From Aquitalea palustris (lineage in GTDB: Bacteria; Pseudomonadota; Gammaproteobacteria; Burkholderiales; Chromobacteriaceae): 64,000 nt of DNA. Below the pieces are notes generated by a model. It was not told the origin of the DNA, did not search any database, and was given only the letters and a program-made list of their open reading frames with translations. The stretch is from NCBI RefSeq assembly GCF_003693445.1, contig NZ_RFAR01000009.1:43821-107820 (forward strand), given 5' to 3'. Each line of letters begins with the position of its first letter. Positions within the stretch are counted from its first letter, which is position 1. The position numbers were made by a program, and so were the translations under genes. This document shows, in pieces, positions 9,369 to 19,128 of this stretch.

Positions 9369-10499
9369 TTATTCGAAGAAATCGCGCAGCTTGTCCATAA
9401 AGGACTTGGAACGCGGATTATGCATGGCAACGTCGCCCTGGCTGATGGCTTCGAACTCACGCAGCAGTTCGCGCTGGCGCTCGGTCAGCTTGACCGGCGT
9501 TTCCACCACCACATGGCAATGCAGATCGCCATAGTCGGTGCCGCGTACCGCCTTGACGCCCTTGCCACGCAGACGGTATACCCGGCCACTTTGCGTTTCG
9601 GCAGCGATCTTCACCTTGGCCATGCCATCCAGCGTGGGGATCTCCACCTCGCCGCCCAGCGCTGCCGTGGCAAAGGAAATCGGCATTTCGCAATGCAGGT
9701 CCATGCCGTCACGCTGGAATACCGCGTGCTGCTTGATATGGGTAACCACATACAAATCGCCGGCCGGGCCGCCATTCTGCCCCGGCTCGCCTTCACCGGA
9801 CAGGCGGATGCGGTCGCCCTCATCCACCCCGGCCGGAATCTTCACGTTCAGGGTCTTGTTGGTCTTCTTCTGACCTGCACCATGGCAGCTGGTGCAAGGA
9901 TCGCTGATCTGCTTGCCGGTGCCGTGGCAGGTCGGGCAGGTCTGCTGGATGGAGAAGAAGCCCTGACTCATCCGTACCTGACCATGACCACCGCAGGTGG
10001 AGCAGGTCTTGGGCTGCGTACCCGGCTTGGCACCGGTGCCGTGGCAGACATCGCAATCCTCATGCGAGGGAATGCGGATCTGCTTTTCGCAGCCACGTGC
10101 CGCTTCTTCCAGTGAAATATCCAGGTTGTAGCGCAGGTCGGCACCGCGATAGACATTGGAACGACCACCACCGCCAGCACCACCACGGCCACCGCCGAAG
10201 ATGTCGCTGAAGATGTCGGCGAAATCGCCAAAGCCACCAAACCCGGCACCACCGCCGCCACCACCGGCTTGCGGGTCTACCCCGGCATGGCCGAACTGGT
10301 CGTAGGCACTGCGCTTCTGGCTGTCAGAGAGGATTTCATAGGCCTCTTTGACTTCCTTGAATTTTTCTTCGGCTTCCTTGCTGTCCGGATTGCGGTCCGG
10401 GTGATATTTCATCGCCAGCTTGCGGTATGCCTTTTTGATGTCGTCCTCGGAAGCATCACGATTGATGCCGAGCACATCATAAAAATCTCTTTTGGACAT
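9369..10499 (-). CDS. dnaJ: chaperone DnaJ (Hsp40)
   Basis: A 376-residue full-length type I Hsp40. The J domain (1-70) contains the HPD motif in [10 protein letters not shown] that stimulates DnaK ATPase. A Gly/Phe-rich linker (about 75-120) follows, then the zinc domain with four CxxCxGxG repeats: [24 protein letters not shown] and CTSCHGAG. The C-terminal substrate-binding region completes it. It is the last gene of grpE-dnaK-dnaJ, 129 bases downstream of dnaK; a strong hairpin lies in that gap and may reduce dnaJ output relative to dnaK. Confidence 0.97.
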   Translation of the reverse strand: MSKRDFYDVLGINRDASEDDIKKAYRKLAMKYHPDRNPDSKEAEEKFKEVKEAYEILSDSQKRSAYDQFGHAGVDPQAGGGGGGAGFGGFGDFADIFSDIFGGGRGGAGGGGRSNVYRGADLRYNLDISLEEAARGCEKQIRIPSHEDCDVCHGTGAKPGTQPKTCSTCGGHGQVRMSQGFFSIQQTCPTCHGTGKQISDPCTSCHGAGQKKTNKTLNVKIPAGVDEGDRIRLSGEGEPGQNGGPAGDLYVVTHIKQHAVFQRDGMDLHCEMPISFATAALGGEVEIPTLDGMAKVKIAAETQSGRVYRLRGKGVKAVRGTDYGDLHCHVVVETPVKLTERQRELLREFEAISQGDVAMHNPRSKSFMDKLRDFFE

Positions 10500-10563
10500 G
10501 GTGTTTCACTCTCTGGCCGCGACCAGCCGGTCCGGCAGGCAATGATCTTCTTGATACGGCAAA

Positions 10564-10605
10564 GGCACAGAGGCCGGTGGAGAGCCCTCCGCCATTCCCT
10601 GTGCC
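10564..10605 (-). terminator. dnaK-dnaJ intercistronic hairpin (attenuator or processing site)
   Basis: A long two-part stem: GGCACAG pairs with CTGTGCC on the outside and GGTGGAG pairs with CTCCGCC (one G-U) on the inside, with an AG/GGCC-type internal bulge between. There is no long T-tract on the leftward strand, so a partial terminator or RNA stability element is more likely than a full stop. Confidence 0.6.
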
Positions 10606-10628
10606 TCGTTCAGTCAGCAAGCGGATGC

Positions 10629-12548
10629 TTACTTCTTGTCTTTCACTTCTTCGAACTCGGCATCCACCACATCGCCTTCGTCCTTGGCCTTGCCAGCATC
10701 GGCAGCGCCCTGGCCGGCTTCAGCCTGCTGTGCCTGGGCATACATGATTTCGCCCAGCTTCTGGCTGGCCTTGGCCAGTTCTTCGGTCTTGGCTTCGATG
10801 ACAGCCTTGTCTTCGCTCTTCACCACTTCTTCAGCGGCCTTGACGGCGTCTTCGATCTTGGCCTTTTCAGCAGCGTCGATCTTGTCGCCGTGTTCCGCCA
10901 GCGACTTCTTCACACTGTGGATCAGGCCTTCTGCCTGGTTACGGGCAGTCACCAGCTCGTGCAGCTTCTTGTCTTCCTCGGCATTGGCTTCGGCATCCTT
11001 CACCATGCGCTGGATTTCATCTTCCGACAGACCAGAAGACGCCTGGATGGTGATGTTGGCCTGCTTGCCGCTAGCCTTGTCCTTGGCGGACACATGCAGG
11101 ATACCGTTGGCATCGATGTTGAATTCCACTTCGATTTGCGGAATGCCACGCGGTGCCGGCGGGATATCGCCCAGGTTGAACTGGCCCAGGCTCTTGTTGG
11201 CGGCTGCCTTTTCACGTTCGCCTTGCAGCACGTGGATGGTTACCGCAGTCTGGTTGTCATCTGCCGTCGAGAAGGTTTGCGAAGCCTTGGTCGGGATGGT
11301 GGTGTTCTTCTGGATCAGCTTGGTCATCACGCCGCCCAGGGTTTCGATACCCAGCGACAGCGGGGTCACGTCCAGCAGCAGCACGTCCTTGCGATCACCG
11401 GACAGTACCGAGCCCTGAATTGCAGCACCAACGGCCACGGCTTCGTCCGGGTTCACGTCCTTGCGCGGTTCCTTGCCAAAGAATTCCTTCACCGCTTCCT
11501 GCACCTTGGGCATGCGGGACTGACCGCCAACCAGGATCACGTCAGTGATGTCGGACAGCGATACACCGGCGTCCTTCAGGGCCACGCGGCACGGTTCGAT
11601 GGAGCGGGTGATCAGGTCGTCTACCAGGCTTTCGAACTTGGCGCGGGTAATCTTCATGGCCAGGTGCTTCGGACCGGTGGCATCCATGGTGATGTACGGC
11701 AGGTTCACTTCGGTCTGGGTGGCGCTGGACAGCTCGATCTTGGCCTTTTCAGCAGCTTCCTTCAGACGTTGCAGGGCCATTACGTCGTTCTTCAGGTTCA
11801 CGCCCTGTTCGCGCTGGAACTCGGTCACGATGTAATCGATGATGCGCTGGTCGAAGTCTTCACCGCCCAGGAAGGTGTCACCGTTGGTGGACAGCACTTC
11901 GAACTGGTGCTCGCCGTCAACGTCGGCGATTTCAATGATGGACACGTCGAAAGTACCACCGCCCAGATCGTATACGGCAATCTTGCGGTCGCCTTCCTGC
12001 TTGGCCAGGCCAAACGCCAGGGCGGCAGCAGTCGGTTCATTGATGATGCGCTTCACTTCCAGACCAGCAATACGGCCGGCATCCTTGGTAGCCTGACGCT
12101 GGCTGTCGTTGAAGTAGGCCGGTACGGTAATCACGGCTTCGGTGACTTCTTCGCCCAGGTAGTCTTCGGCAGCCTTTTTCATCTTGCGCAGTACTTCTGC
12201 GGAGATTTGCGGCGGAGCCAGTTCCTGATCGCGTACCTTGACCCAGGCGTCGCCATTGGGCGCCTTCATGATCTGGAAAGGCATCAGGTCGATGTCTTTT
12301 TGTACTTCCTTGTCTTCGAAGCGGCGGCCGATCAGGCGCTTGGCTGCGTAGAGGGTGTTTTTCGGGTTGGTCACAGCCTGACGCTTGGCCGGTGCGCCAA
12401 CCAGGATTTCGCCGTCTTCCATATAAGCAATGATGGACGGGGTGGTGCGTGCGCCTTCGGCGTTTTCAATCACCTTGGGGTTACCGCCCTCAACGACTGC
12501 TACGCAGGAGTTGGTGGTGCCCAGGTCGATACCAATGATTTTGCCCAT
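10629..12548 (-). CDS. dnaK: chaperone DnaK (Hsp70)
   Basis: A 639-residue Hsp70. The ATPase domain shows all Hsp70 signatures: [18 protein letters not shown] at the N-terminus, [16 protein letters not shown] near residue 195 and [14 protein letters not shown] near residue 340. The peptide-binding domain (about 390-510) and the helical lid follow, and the C-terminus ends in an acidic tail ([13 protein letters not shown]) as in proteobacterial DnaK. It works with GrpE and DnaJ, both adjacent. A gap of 132 bases separates it from grpE and contains a candidate second sigma-32 promoter. Length and motifs are normal. Confidence 0.98.
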   Translation of the reverse strand: MGKIIGIDLGTTNSCVAVVEGGNPKVIENAEGARTTPSIIAYMEDGEILVGAPAKRQAVTNPKNTLYAAKRLIGRRFEDKEVQKDIDLMPFQIMKAPNGDAWVKVRDQELAPPQISAEVLRKMKKAAEDYLGEEVTEAVITVPAYFNDSQRQATKDAGRIAGLEVKRIINEPTAAALAFGLAKQEGDRKIAVYDLGGGTFDVSIIEIADVDGEHQFEVLSTNGDTFLGGEDFDQRIIDYIVTEFQREQGVNLKNDVMALQRLKEAAEKAKIELSSATQTEVNLPYITMDATGPKHLAMKITRAKFESLVDDLITRSIEPCRVALKDAGVSLSDITDVILVGGQSRMPKVQEAVKEFFGKEPRKDVNPDEAVAVGAAIQGSVLSGDRKDVLLLDVTPLSLGIETLGGVMTKLIQKNTTIPTKASQTFSTADDNQTAVTIHVLQGEREKAAANKSLGQFNLGDIPPAPRGIPQIEVEFNIDANGILHVSAKDKASGKQANITIQASSGLSEDEIQRMVKDAEANAEEDKKLHELVTARNQAEGLIHSVKKSLAEHGDKIDAAEKAKIEDAVKAAEEVVKSEDKAVIEAKTEELAKASQKLGEIMYAQAQQAEAGQGAADAGKAKDEGDVVDAEFEEVKDKK

Positions 12549-12620
12549 ATTCAGTATTCCTTTATCTCAATTCGTTGCGACTGCGGCCAAACGCTGATAG
12601 CCGAGGCCTGTTGTCTTCAT

Positions 12621-12648
12621 AGGTATTGGCTATGCTGTCTTTTTCAAG
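12621..12648 (-). promoter_or_regulatory. candidate sigma-32 promoter for dnaK
   Basis: On the leftward strand CTTGAAA (a perfect sigma-32 -35, at 12642-12648) is followed after 13 bases by CAATACCT (12621-12628), a weak match to CCCCATNT. It lies about 75 bases before the dnaK start. The -35 is strong evidence; the -10 is not. Confidence 0.5.
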
Positions 12649-12680
12649 TGGCCGCCAAGAACCTTTTTATGATTTCCGGG

Positions 12681-13226
12681 TCAGGCACGCGCCTTGGCCA
12701 CGATCACCATGGCCGGACGCAGCGTGCGCTCAGCCAGCTGATAACCTTTCTGTAGCACCCGTAACACCGTATTGGCTTCGGCATCGGATTCTTCCGCGCT
12801 CATGGCCTGATGCTGGTGCGGGTCGAGCTTGTCGCCCACTGCCGGCGATATTTCCTTGATCTGCGCCTTGTCAAAGGCGGCCACCAGTTGTTTCAGCGTC
12901 ATGTCCACGCCCATTTTCAGGGTGTCGATCTGGCCGCTCTGGTCTAGCAGCGCCATTTCCAGGTAGTCCTTTACCGGTACCAGTTCCTGGGCAAACTTGT
13001 TGATGGCGTACTTCTGGGTGTTAAGCAGCTCTTCAGCATTGCGACGACGCTGGTTTTCCTGATCTGCACGACTGCGCAGCAACTGATCCTGCAGTTCGGC
13101 AAGCTGTGCCTCCAGTGCGGCGATGCGCTGTTCAGCGGTTTGCTCGACAGTCTGCTCGCTGGCTGCTGCGTTGATGGTTTCGTCGACCGCGGCTTCGTTG
13201 GTCGCGTTGTTCTGGTTTTCCTGCAT
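12681..13226 (-). CDS. grpE: nucleotide exchange factor GrpE
   Basis: A 181-residue protein. Residues 1-30 are a polar N-terminal tail, 30-85 form a long coiled coil (EQRIAALEAQLAELQDQLLRS), and the rest is the beta-wing domain ending in LRPAMVIVAKA, with the family segment GVDMTLKQLVAAFDKAQIKEI. It releases ADP from DnaK. It is the first gene of the heat-shock operon, with GAGG before the ATG and a well-formed sigma-32 promoter 45 bases upstream. The order grpE-dnaK-dnaJ is the usual betaproteobacterial one. Confidence 0.96.
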   Translation of the reverse strand: MQENQNNATNEAAVDETINAAASEQTVEQTAEQRIAALEAQLAELQDQLLRSRADQENQRRRNAEELLNTQKYAINKFAQELVPVKDYLEMALLDQSGQIDTLKMGVDMTLKQLVAAFDKAQIKEISPAVGDKLDPHQHQAMSAEESDAEANTVLRVLQKGYQLAERTLRPAMVIVAKARA

Positions 13227-13270
13227 GGCAAGACCTCAAGTGAATCAGCTTTTAACGATGTCCCGATGCC

Positions 13271-13298
13271 AGATAAGGTCTCTCTGCGGGAATTCAAG
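13271..13298 (-). promoter_or_regulatory. sigma-32 heat-shock promoter of grpE-dnaK-dnaJ
   Basis: Leftward strand: CTTGAAT (13292-13298), 13 bases, CCTTATCT (13271-13278). The -35 matches CTTGAAA in 6 of 7 and the -10 matches CCCCATNT well, at the correct spacing. The implied transcript starts near 13263 and gives a short leader before grpE. Confidence 0.8.
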
Positions 13299-13488
13299 TC
13301 CCTGGTCTTGCCCAGGGTTCACAACCGCTGTGACCAGCGCTCACCTCGCGGTGCGTTTTCGGACTTTTCTTTTCGCAACTGCAACAAAAACTGGGCGATC
13401 AATTATTCATTTTTCGCCACAATTGTCACCTTCTGAACATCGTGGTTTTTTCGGTGTTGCACCGCACACAAGCTATTTTTTTTGTGCT

Positions 13489-13494
13489 TATAAT
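13489..13494 (+). promoter_or_regulatory. candidate -10 of the aceA promoter
   Basis: A perfect TATAAT stands in the 453-base gap between grpE and aceA, which I find otherwise empty of genes. No convincing -35 lies 16-18 bases upstream (the T-tract at 13475-13483 occupies the spacer), so an activator may be needed. The leader to aceA would be about 180 bases and holds a small CCGG-A5-CCGG hairpin near 13600. Confidence 0.4.
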
Positions 13495-13679
13495 GAGCCA
13501 CACACGCTGAATGACCCACCAAGCAAAGCCGTTATCCGCGGGCTTTTGGTGGTCAGAACGGGCAACAGGCAAAAACCGTTGTCAACAAAATCACTCCGGA
13601 AAAACCGGAATGTCATTTGGCCAGAGGATTGCCGGAATTCACCGGTCTGCAGAGAAAACTATTCGAGAAGGGTTTGAAC

Positions 13680-14978
13680 ATGACTACTCGCGAACAACGT
13701 ATCGCCGCCATTCAACATGACTGGGACACCAACCCGCGCTGGAAGGGTATCAAGCGTGGTTACACCGCCGCCGACGTAGAGCGTCTGCGTGGTTCGGTGC
13801 AAGTGGAACACACCCTGGCCCGCCAAGGCGCCGAGAAACTGTGGAACCTGGTCAACAACGAACCCTACATCAACTGTCTGGGCGCGCTGACCGGTGGTCA
13901 GGCCATGCAGCAGGTGAAAGCCGGTATCAAGGCCATCTACCTGTCCGGCTGGCAAGTGGCTGCTGACAACAACGAATACTCCGCCATGTACCCGGACCAG
14001 TCCTTGTACCCGGTGGACTCGGTGCCGAAGGTAGTAGAGCGCATCAACAACGCCTTCACCCGCGCCGACGAAATCCAGCACTCCAAGGGCGTTGAAAAGG
14101 GTGCTGCCGGTTTTGTTGACTACTACGCTCCCATCGTGGCCGATGCCGAAGCCGGTTTCGGTGGCGTACTGAACGCCTACGAACTGATGAAGGCCATGAT
14201 CCGCGCTGGCGCCGGTGGTGTGCACTTTGAAGACCAACTGGCCTCGGTTAAGAAATGTGGCCACATGGGCGGCAAGGTACTGGTACCGACCCAGGAAGCC
14301 ATCCAGAAGCTGATCGCCGCCCGTATGGCTGCCGACGTATACGGCGTGCCGACCCTGGTGATTGCCCGTACCGACGCTGAAGCTGCTGATTTGATTACCA
14401 GCGACTACGATGCCAACGACAAGCCCTTCCTGACTGGCGAGCGCACTGCCGAAGGCTTCTACAAGACCAAGAAGGGTCTGGAACAAGCCATCAGCCGCGC
14501 CGTAGCCTACGCTGACTACGCCGATCTGGTATGGTGCGAAACCGGCACGCCGGATCTGGAATTCGCCCGCAAATTTGCCGAAGCCGTTCACGCCAAGCAT
14601 CCGGGCAAGCTGCTGGCCTACAACTGCTCGCCGTCCTTCAACTGGAAAAAGAACCTGGACGATGCCACCATCGCCAAGTTCCAGCGCGAACTGGGTGCCA
14701 TGGGCTACAAATACCAGTTCATCACTTTGGCTGGTATCCACAGCATGTGGTACAACATGTACGACCTGGCACAAGACTATGTTGCACGCGGCATGTCGGC
14801 CTACGTCGAGAAGGTACAAGAGCCGGAATTCGCAGCACGCGACCGCGGCTACACCTTCGTATCGCACCAGCAGGAAGTGGGCACCGGCTACTTCGACGAT
14901 GTCACCACCGTGATCCAGGGCGGCCAGTCCAGCGTGACCGCACTGACCGGCTCCACCGAAGAAGAGCAGTTCCACTAA
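13680..14978 (+). CDS. aceA: isocitrate lyase
   Basis: A 432-residue glyoxylate-shunt enzyme cleaving isocitrate to glyoxylate and succinate. The catalytic signature [11 protein letters not shown] places the active-site cysteine at C193, and the metal/substrate segments [10 protein letters not shown] and [10 protein letters not shown] are intact. The start at 13680 is set by AAGGG upstream and by the family N-terminus; a longer reading from 13617 adds unrelated residues. It is a single-gene unit closed by a terminator. Malate synthase (aceB) is 9.3 kb away, not adjacent, and no aceK is seen in the window. Confidence 0.97.
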   Translation: MTTREQRIAAIQHDWDTNPRWKGIKRGYTAADVERLRGSVQVEHTLARQGAEKLWNLVNNEPYINCLGALTGGQAMQQVKAGIKAIYLSGWQVAADNNEYSAMYPDQSLYPVDSVPKVVERINNAFTRADEIQHSKGVEKGAAGFVDYYAPIVADAEAGFGGVLNAYELMKAMIRAGAGGVHFEDQLASVKKCGHMGGKVLVPTQEAIQKLIAARMAADVYGVPTLVIARTDAEAADLITSDYDANDKPFLTGERTAEGFYKTKKGLEQAISRAVAYADYADLVWCETGTPDLEFARKFAEAVHAKHPGKLLAYNCSPSFNWKKNLDDATIAKFQRELGAMGYKYQFITLAGIHSMWYNMYDLAQDYVARGMSAYVEKVQEPEFAARDRGYTFVSHQQEVGTGYFDDVTTVIQGGQSSVTALTGSTEEEQFH

Positions 14979-15017
14979 GCAGTCTGTGGCCGGGTCGGTT
15001 CGCCGGCCCTGACCACC

Positions 15018-15049
15018 ACGCCCGCCAGCCTTGCGCTCGCGGGCGTTTT
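15018..15049 (+). terminator. rho-independent terminator of aceA
   Basis: ACGCCCGC pairs with GCGGGCG(T), loop of about 13 bases, followed by TTTT. Confidence 0.75.
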
Positions 15050-15153
15050 GCATGTCTGAGCGTGGTCTGCCTGACTGGTTAGCCCACTACTTTATTAATC
15101 TTGGCTAAACAATCAATTCATGGAAAACGACTTTTCTGTTGCCTGAGCATCTC

Positions 15154-15204
15154 TATACTGAGCACTGCTATCGTTTCAGGCAGTCATTGCTTAATGGCTG
15201 CCTG
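15154..15204 (+). promoter_or_regulatory. promoter/leader region of the WrbA-like gene with strong hairpin
   Basis: TATACT at 15154-15159 is a likely -10 with a poor -35. Downstream, 15177-15204 folds into a 12-bp stem (CAGGCAGTCATT with AATGGCTGCCTG, one G-U pair) and a 4-base loop. It has no T-tract, so it is a leader structure or an operator rather than a terminator. Confidence 0.45.
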
Positions 15205-15240
15205 ACAAGCTGATCCATCACCAGAGAAAAGGTTGTTTAC

Positions 15241-15795
15241 ATGACAAAAGTCGTCGTCGTTTATCACTCCGGTTACGGTCATACCCAGCGCGTTGCCCAG
15301 CAAGTGGCTGCCGGTGCCAATGCCGAACTCATCGCAATCGATGCCGAAGGCAATGTGCCGGACAGCGCCTGGGATACCCTGGCGGCTGCAGATGCCATCA
15401 TCTTTGGCTCGCCCACCTATATGGGCAGCCCGAGCTGGCAGTTCAAGAAATTTGCCGATGCCAGCTCCAAGGCCTGGTTTACCCGTGCCTGGCAGGACAA
15501 GGTGTTTGGCGGTTTCACCAATAGCGCCAGTCTGAATGGCGACAAGCAGGTCGCGCTGATCAACCTGCAAACCCTGGCCTCGCAACACGGTGGCATCTGG
15601 GTCAGCCTGGGTCTGCTGCCCAGCAACAGCAAGGCAGCCGCACGTACTGACGTCAACAATCTGGGTGGCTCGGTTGGCCTGCTGGTGCAGTCGCCGTCGG
15701 ATGCCAGTGTGGATGAAATTCCGCAAGGCGACCTGGACACCGCCAAGCAATACGGCGCACGCGTAGCCTCCATCGCCGCCAAGCTGCGCGGCTGA
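15241..15795 (+). CDS. flavodoxin-fold NAD(P)H:quinone reductase, WrbA-like
   Basis: A 184-residue FMN-binding flavodoxin-fold protein. The FMN phosphate loop is the N-terminal VVYHSGYGHTQRVA and the isoalloxazine contacts are SPTYMGSPSWQFKKFAD (about residues 58-74). The segment GGFTNSAS is also typical of WrbA relatives. Such proteins reduce quinones by two electrons and protect against oxidative stress. It is shorter than E. coli WrbA (about 198 residues) and lacks part of the tetramer insertion, so 'WrbA-like' is as far as I go. It is monocistronic with a shared terminator behind it. Confidence 0.85.
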   Translation: MTKVVVVYHSGYGHTQRVAQQVAAGANAELIAIDAEGNVPDSAWDTLAAADAIIFGSPTYMGSPSWQFKKFADASSKAWFTRAWQDKVFGGFTNSASLNGDKQVALINLQTLASQHGGIWVSLGLLPSNSKAAARTDVNNLGGSVGLLVQSPSDASVDEIPQGDLDTAKQYGARVASIAAKLRG

Positions 15796-15829
15796 TTGCG
15801 CTAGCTATATCAACTAGCTGAAGATGTAA

Positions 15830-15859
15830 AAAAAGCCACCTTGTTCAAGGTGGCTTTTT
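15830..15859. terminator. bidirectional terminator between the WrbA-like gene and the APC permease
   Basis: AAAAGCCACCTTG pairs with CAAGGTGGCTTTT around a 2-base loop; A and T runs on each side make it work for both converging genes. Confidence 0.9.
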
Positions 15860-15877
15860 CCATGGGCAATCGCCGGC

Positions 15878-17275
15878 TCAGGACTGCTTGTGCAGATGAG
15901 AGTTCTTGCGTGAGTAACCGAAGTACACCACCAGGCCAATCACCAGCCACACCACGAAGCACAGCCAGGTGAGTGCGGACAGCTGGGTCATCAGGAAGAC
16001 GCAGAAGATCACCGCCAGTGCCGGCACATAGGGCACGCCCGGGCAGTGGAACTTGCGCGGCAGGTTGGGTTCGGTCTTGCGCAGCTTGATGATGGCGATG
16101 GCAATCAGCGAGAACGCCGCCAGGGTGCCGATGTTCACCAGCTCGGCCAGGGTGTGCAGCGGAATGAAACCGGCAATCAGCGCAATGATGGAGCCGATCA
16201 GCCAGGTGGCCTTGTACGGCGTGCCGTATTTCGGGTTTACCTCGGAGAAGATCTTCGGCAGCAGGCCATCGCGGCTCATGGCGAACAGGATGCGGGTCTG
16301 GCCGTAGGTCATCACCAGAATCACCGTCAGCATGCCCAGAATGGCACCCAGGTCGACAAAGCCGGCAAACCAGTCCAGCTTGGCCACTTGCAGGGCCAGC
16401 GATACCGGGTGGTCGATACCGGCAAACTGGGCGTAAGGCACGATGCCGGTCATGATGGCCGACACGATGACATACAGGATGGAACAGATGGCCAGCGACC
16501 AGATCACGCCCTTGGGAATGTCACGCGCCGGGTCTTTCACTTCTTCGGCAGCGCAGGTCACTGCATCAAAACCGAGGAAGCTGAAGAACACGATGGCCGC
16601 GCCGTGGAACACGCCGTTCATGCCATAAGGCAGGGCCGGGCTCCAGTTGACCGGCTTGACGTGCCAGACGCCGATGGCGATGAACATCAGCACCACGGCC
16701 ACCTTGATCAGTACCACGATATTGTTGACGCGCTTGGATTCCTTGATGCCAAAAGCCAGCAAGGCTGTGATCAGCATGGCAATGGTGAAGGCTGGCAGGT
16801 TGAACAAGGTAGCCTTGCCCGGTACCGCGCCAGCCGCAGCTATCAGCGCATCAGGCAGGTGAATGCCGAAACCGCCCAGCAAGCTCTGGAAATAACCGGA
16901 CCAGCCGACGGATACCGCCGAGGAGGCCAGCAGGTATTCCAGCATCAGGTCCCAGCCGATGATCCAGGCCACCAGCTCGCCCAGCGTGGCATAGGCATAG
17001 GTGTAGGTGGAGCCGGAAATCGGCAGCATCGCGGCAAACTCGGCATAGCACAGCGCGGCAAAACCGCAGGCAAATGCACCGATGATGAAGGACAGTACCA
17101 GGCCCGGGCCGGCCACCGTGGCACCGGTGCCGGTCAGCACGAAAATACCGGTACCGATGATGGCACCGATCCCCAGCATGGTCAGGTCGAAAGCCGTCAG
17201 CTCCTTGCGGAGCCCTTTGGCGGTCTGGGCAAATTCCAGCATGCCCTGAACGCTCTTCTTGCGCATCAAACTCAT
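15878..17275 (-). CDS. APC-family amino acid permease (cationic amino acid transporter type)
   Basis: A 465-residue permease with about twelve membrane segments. The first helix carries the substrate-binding glycine motif MLGIGAIIGTGIFVL, and FLGFDAVTCAAEEVKDPARD near residue 225 is the signature of the YhdG/CAT branch, whose members import basic or branched amino acids. The tail ends RKNSHLHKQS in the cytosol. The start at 17275 follows AGGA and fits the family; a start at 17347 would put 24 polar residues in front. It is a single-gene unit. The substrate is not determinable here. Confidence 0.9.
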   Translation of the reverse strand: MSLMRKKSVQGMLEFAQTAKGLRKELTAFDLTMLGIGAIIGTGIFVLTGTGATVAGPGLVLSFIIGAFACGFAALCYAEFAAMLPISGSTYTYAYATLGELVAWIIGWDLMLEYLLASSAVSVGWSGYFQSLLGGFGIHLPDALIAAAGAVPGKATLFNLPAFTIAMLITALLAFGIKESKRVNNIVVLIKVAVVLMFIAIGVWHVKPVNWSPALPYGMNGVFHGAAIVFFSFLGFDAVTCAAEEVKDPARDIPKGVIWSLAICSILYVIVSAIMTGIVPYAQFAGIDHPVSLALQVAKLDWFAGFVDLGAILGMLTVILVMTYGQTRILFAMSRDGLLPKIFSEVNPKYGTPYKATWLIGSIIALIAGFIPLHTLAELVNIGTLAAFSLIAIAIIKLRKTEPNLPRKFHCPGVPYVPALAVIFCVFLMTQLSALTWLCFVVWLVIGLVVYFGYSRKNSHLHKQS

Positions 17276-17701
17276 GTTCAGACTATCCTGTGTGCGCCGT
17301 TCCCCTTGCCATGTTTGGGCGGCGGGGTAGCCGGCGTTGATGATCATACTCAGCCCTTCCGCGGCTGCCCCGTCTGTTGCCGGTTCGTGACCGACACCTC
17401 AACGCAGGGCACTGCAGCGGAAAACGCGCGATCTTACAGGAAGGGGGGAACAGTTCAAGCCATAAAATCGGACAAAGTGTATCCATTATCCATTGCCAAG
17501 CCGTTCTGGCAGCAGGATTTGCTGCAAAGCTGTCATAAGCCTGCAAGACAAGGCAGTTAATGGCGCTATTCGACCAATAATCCGGTAGAAATTGCCATAA
17601 AAACGCAATGCCATGCCTATTTGACAGCAGTTTGCCTTACTGCAAACCTGATTCACCCTGCCGCAACATATTGCGACAGGGCGCGATGACAGCAGACTGA
17701 A
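17276..17701. other. intergenic region between the APC permease start and the LamB-like stop
   Basis: 426 bases without a credible gene. At 17656-17681 CCCTGCCGCAA pairs with TTGCGACAGGG (one G-U) around a 4-base loop; read leftward it lies just behind the LamB-like stop and may end that operon, although no T-tract follows. The promoter of the permease must lie in the rest, but no good hexamer pair stands out. Confidence 0.5.
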
Positions 17702-18997
17702 TCACCACCAGGCTTCGATTTGCGCTCCCAGCGTGGTGGCATTGCGCCGGCCATTGCTGGCAAACGTACTGGCATTGGCCAAGGCTGCGGCATCATTCCA
17801 GTTAAAGCGGCTGACATATAGCCGGAACTCCGGTCGACTCCAGAAATCGGTATCCGGAGCAAACGCCAGCGCCAGCGTGGCCTTGTTCAACTGCTGCGTA
17901 TCCTGCCCGTCGGTGTTGCGGCTGGTCAGGCCAACCTCACCCAGCAACTTGATATTGGCCGCCAGCCCGTAGGAAAGGCGCCCGCCCAGGCTGACATCAC
18001 GGTATTTGGCGGCATGATCGGGGGCCACGGTCTGGTAGCCGAACACCGCCTGTCCGCCAAAACGACCACGCTGCCAGCTGAGCACTTCGGCCAGCCGGTT
18101 CTGTCTGGCCCCTGGCTGGGCGGCCCCCGCGCTATCCAGATTGTAAAACTCGCCGGACAGTGAGGCATGGCCGGAGGCAGTCTGCAAAAACAGTGCGTTT
18201 TGCAGCCCGGTCACCAGGAAGTCTTGCTGATTATGCAGCAGCCCCCAGGCGCTACCGGCCTTGCCCATGGCAAAGTCTCCGCTGATGACGCCACCGGTCA
18301 GCGCCAGCTTGCCCCCGGGATTGCTTGCAATATTGATCAGCTGGAAATTGACACGGCGCGCATTGTTCAGCGTGGCATTGCTATTGGCATAGTTGCCCGA
18401 GCTGGACAGGGACACATTCAGCCGCGCGCTGTGACCGATGGCAATGCCGTCGACGCCGGCACCGTAATTGTCACCATCCTGCATCAGCCAGTTGTCCAGA
18501 ATATGGATATCCTGAATGCGGTGGTAGCGCTGGCCAGCCCAGAAGGTCAGCTCGGGGGCAAAGGCCAAGCCGGACAGATAGGCATAGAGCTGTGCGGCGC
18601 TGGTCTTGCTGGTGCTGCCGCTGTCGCCGATCACCGGGTCATAGCTATAGAAGGTGGGCATGGCGTATACCCCCCAGCTGACGCCACCGCTGCCACTCCA
18701 TTTCTTGCCGATACCGAATTCGCCGTAGGTGTCACCTTCGTTACCCAGCCGGAAGTGCTGTAAATCCCCGCCCAGTTGGTATTGGCCGCGCGGTTCATCC
18801 TTGCTGCCGGAGTAAAAGCCGCTACGGAAATAGCCATCAAAACTGAAACCGTTGTCTTCCAGTGCCTGTTTCATGGCACTGCCCAATTGCTCGGCACTGG
18901 GCGTACTGCCGCCGCTTGTACTGTCGGTGGCCATGGCGGCTCCACTCAGGCCCAGTAGCAAGGCACTCAGGACGATGGTCGATGGTGTTGTTGTCAT
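17702..18997 (-). CDS. LamB-type maltoporin-like carbohydrate porin
   Basis: A 431-residue outer-membrane protein. A signal peptide of about 22 residues (ending GLSGAAMA) precedes a short polar segment and then the LamB-family start FSFDGYFRSGFYSG. Inside are LQHFRLGNEGDTYGEFGIGK and FWAGQRYHRIQDIHILDNW, both diagnostic of the LamB family, and the chain ends in EAWW. AGGAGA precedes the ATG. It lies 131 bases behind treC in the same direction, so it probably brings trehalose across the outer membrane for TreB. E. coli has no porin in its tre operon and uses LamB encoded elsewhere. Confidence 0.88.
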   Translation of the reverse strand: MTTTPSTIVLSALLLGLSGAAMATDSTSGGSTPSAEQLGSAMKQALEDNGFSFDGYFRSGFYSGSKDEPRGQYQLGGDLQHFRLGNEGDTYGEFGIGKKWSGSGGVSWGVYAMPTFYSYDPVIGDSGSTSKTSAAQLYAYLSGLAFAPELTFWAGQRYHRIQDIHILDNWLMQDGDNYGAGVDGIAIGHSARLNVSLSSSGNYANSNATLNNARRVNFQLINIASNPGGKLALTGGVISGDFAMGKAGSAWGLLHNQQDFLVTGLQNALFLQTASGHASLSGEFYNLDSAGAAQPGARQNRLAEVLSWQRGRFGGQAVFGYQTVAPDHAAKYRDVSLGGRLSYGLAANIKLLGEVGLTSRNTDGQDTQQLNKATLALAFAPDTDFWSRPEFRLYVSRFNWNDAAALANASTFASNGRRNATTLGAQIEAWW

Positions 18998-19128
18998 GGG
19001 TATTCTCCTTATCCGTGTTATTGATCTGCGCAACGCCGCCCTGCTGTCCCCCAGAGCGTGGCGTGCGGGCAAAGCTCCGCCCTGCCGGCGCAAGCGCAGG
19101 CATGACGGTCATGCGGGTCCAGGTGTCG

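Noticed and set aside
10269..12755. An 828-codon open frame on the + strand opposite dnaJ-dnaK-grpE
   Set aside because: It is antisense to three unmistakable chaperone genes; the open frame results from their strong codon bias. It has no recognisable domain and runs across gene boundaries.
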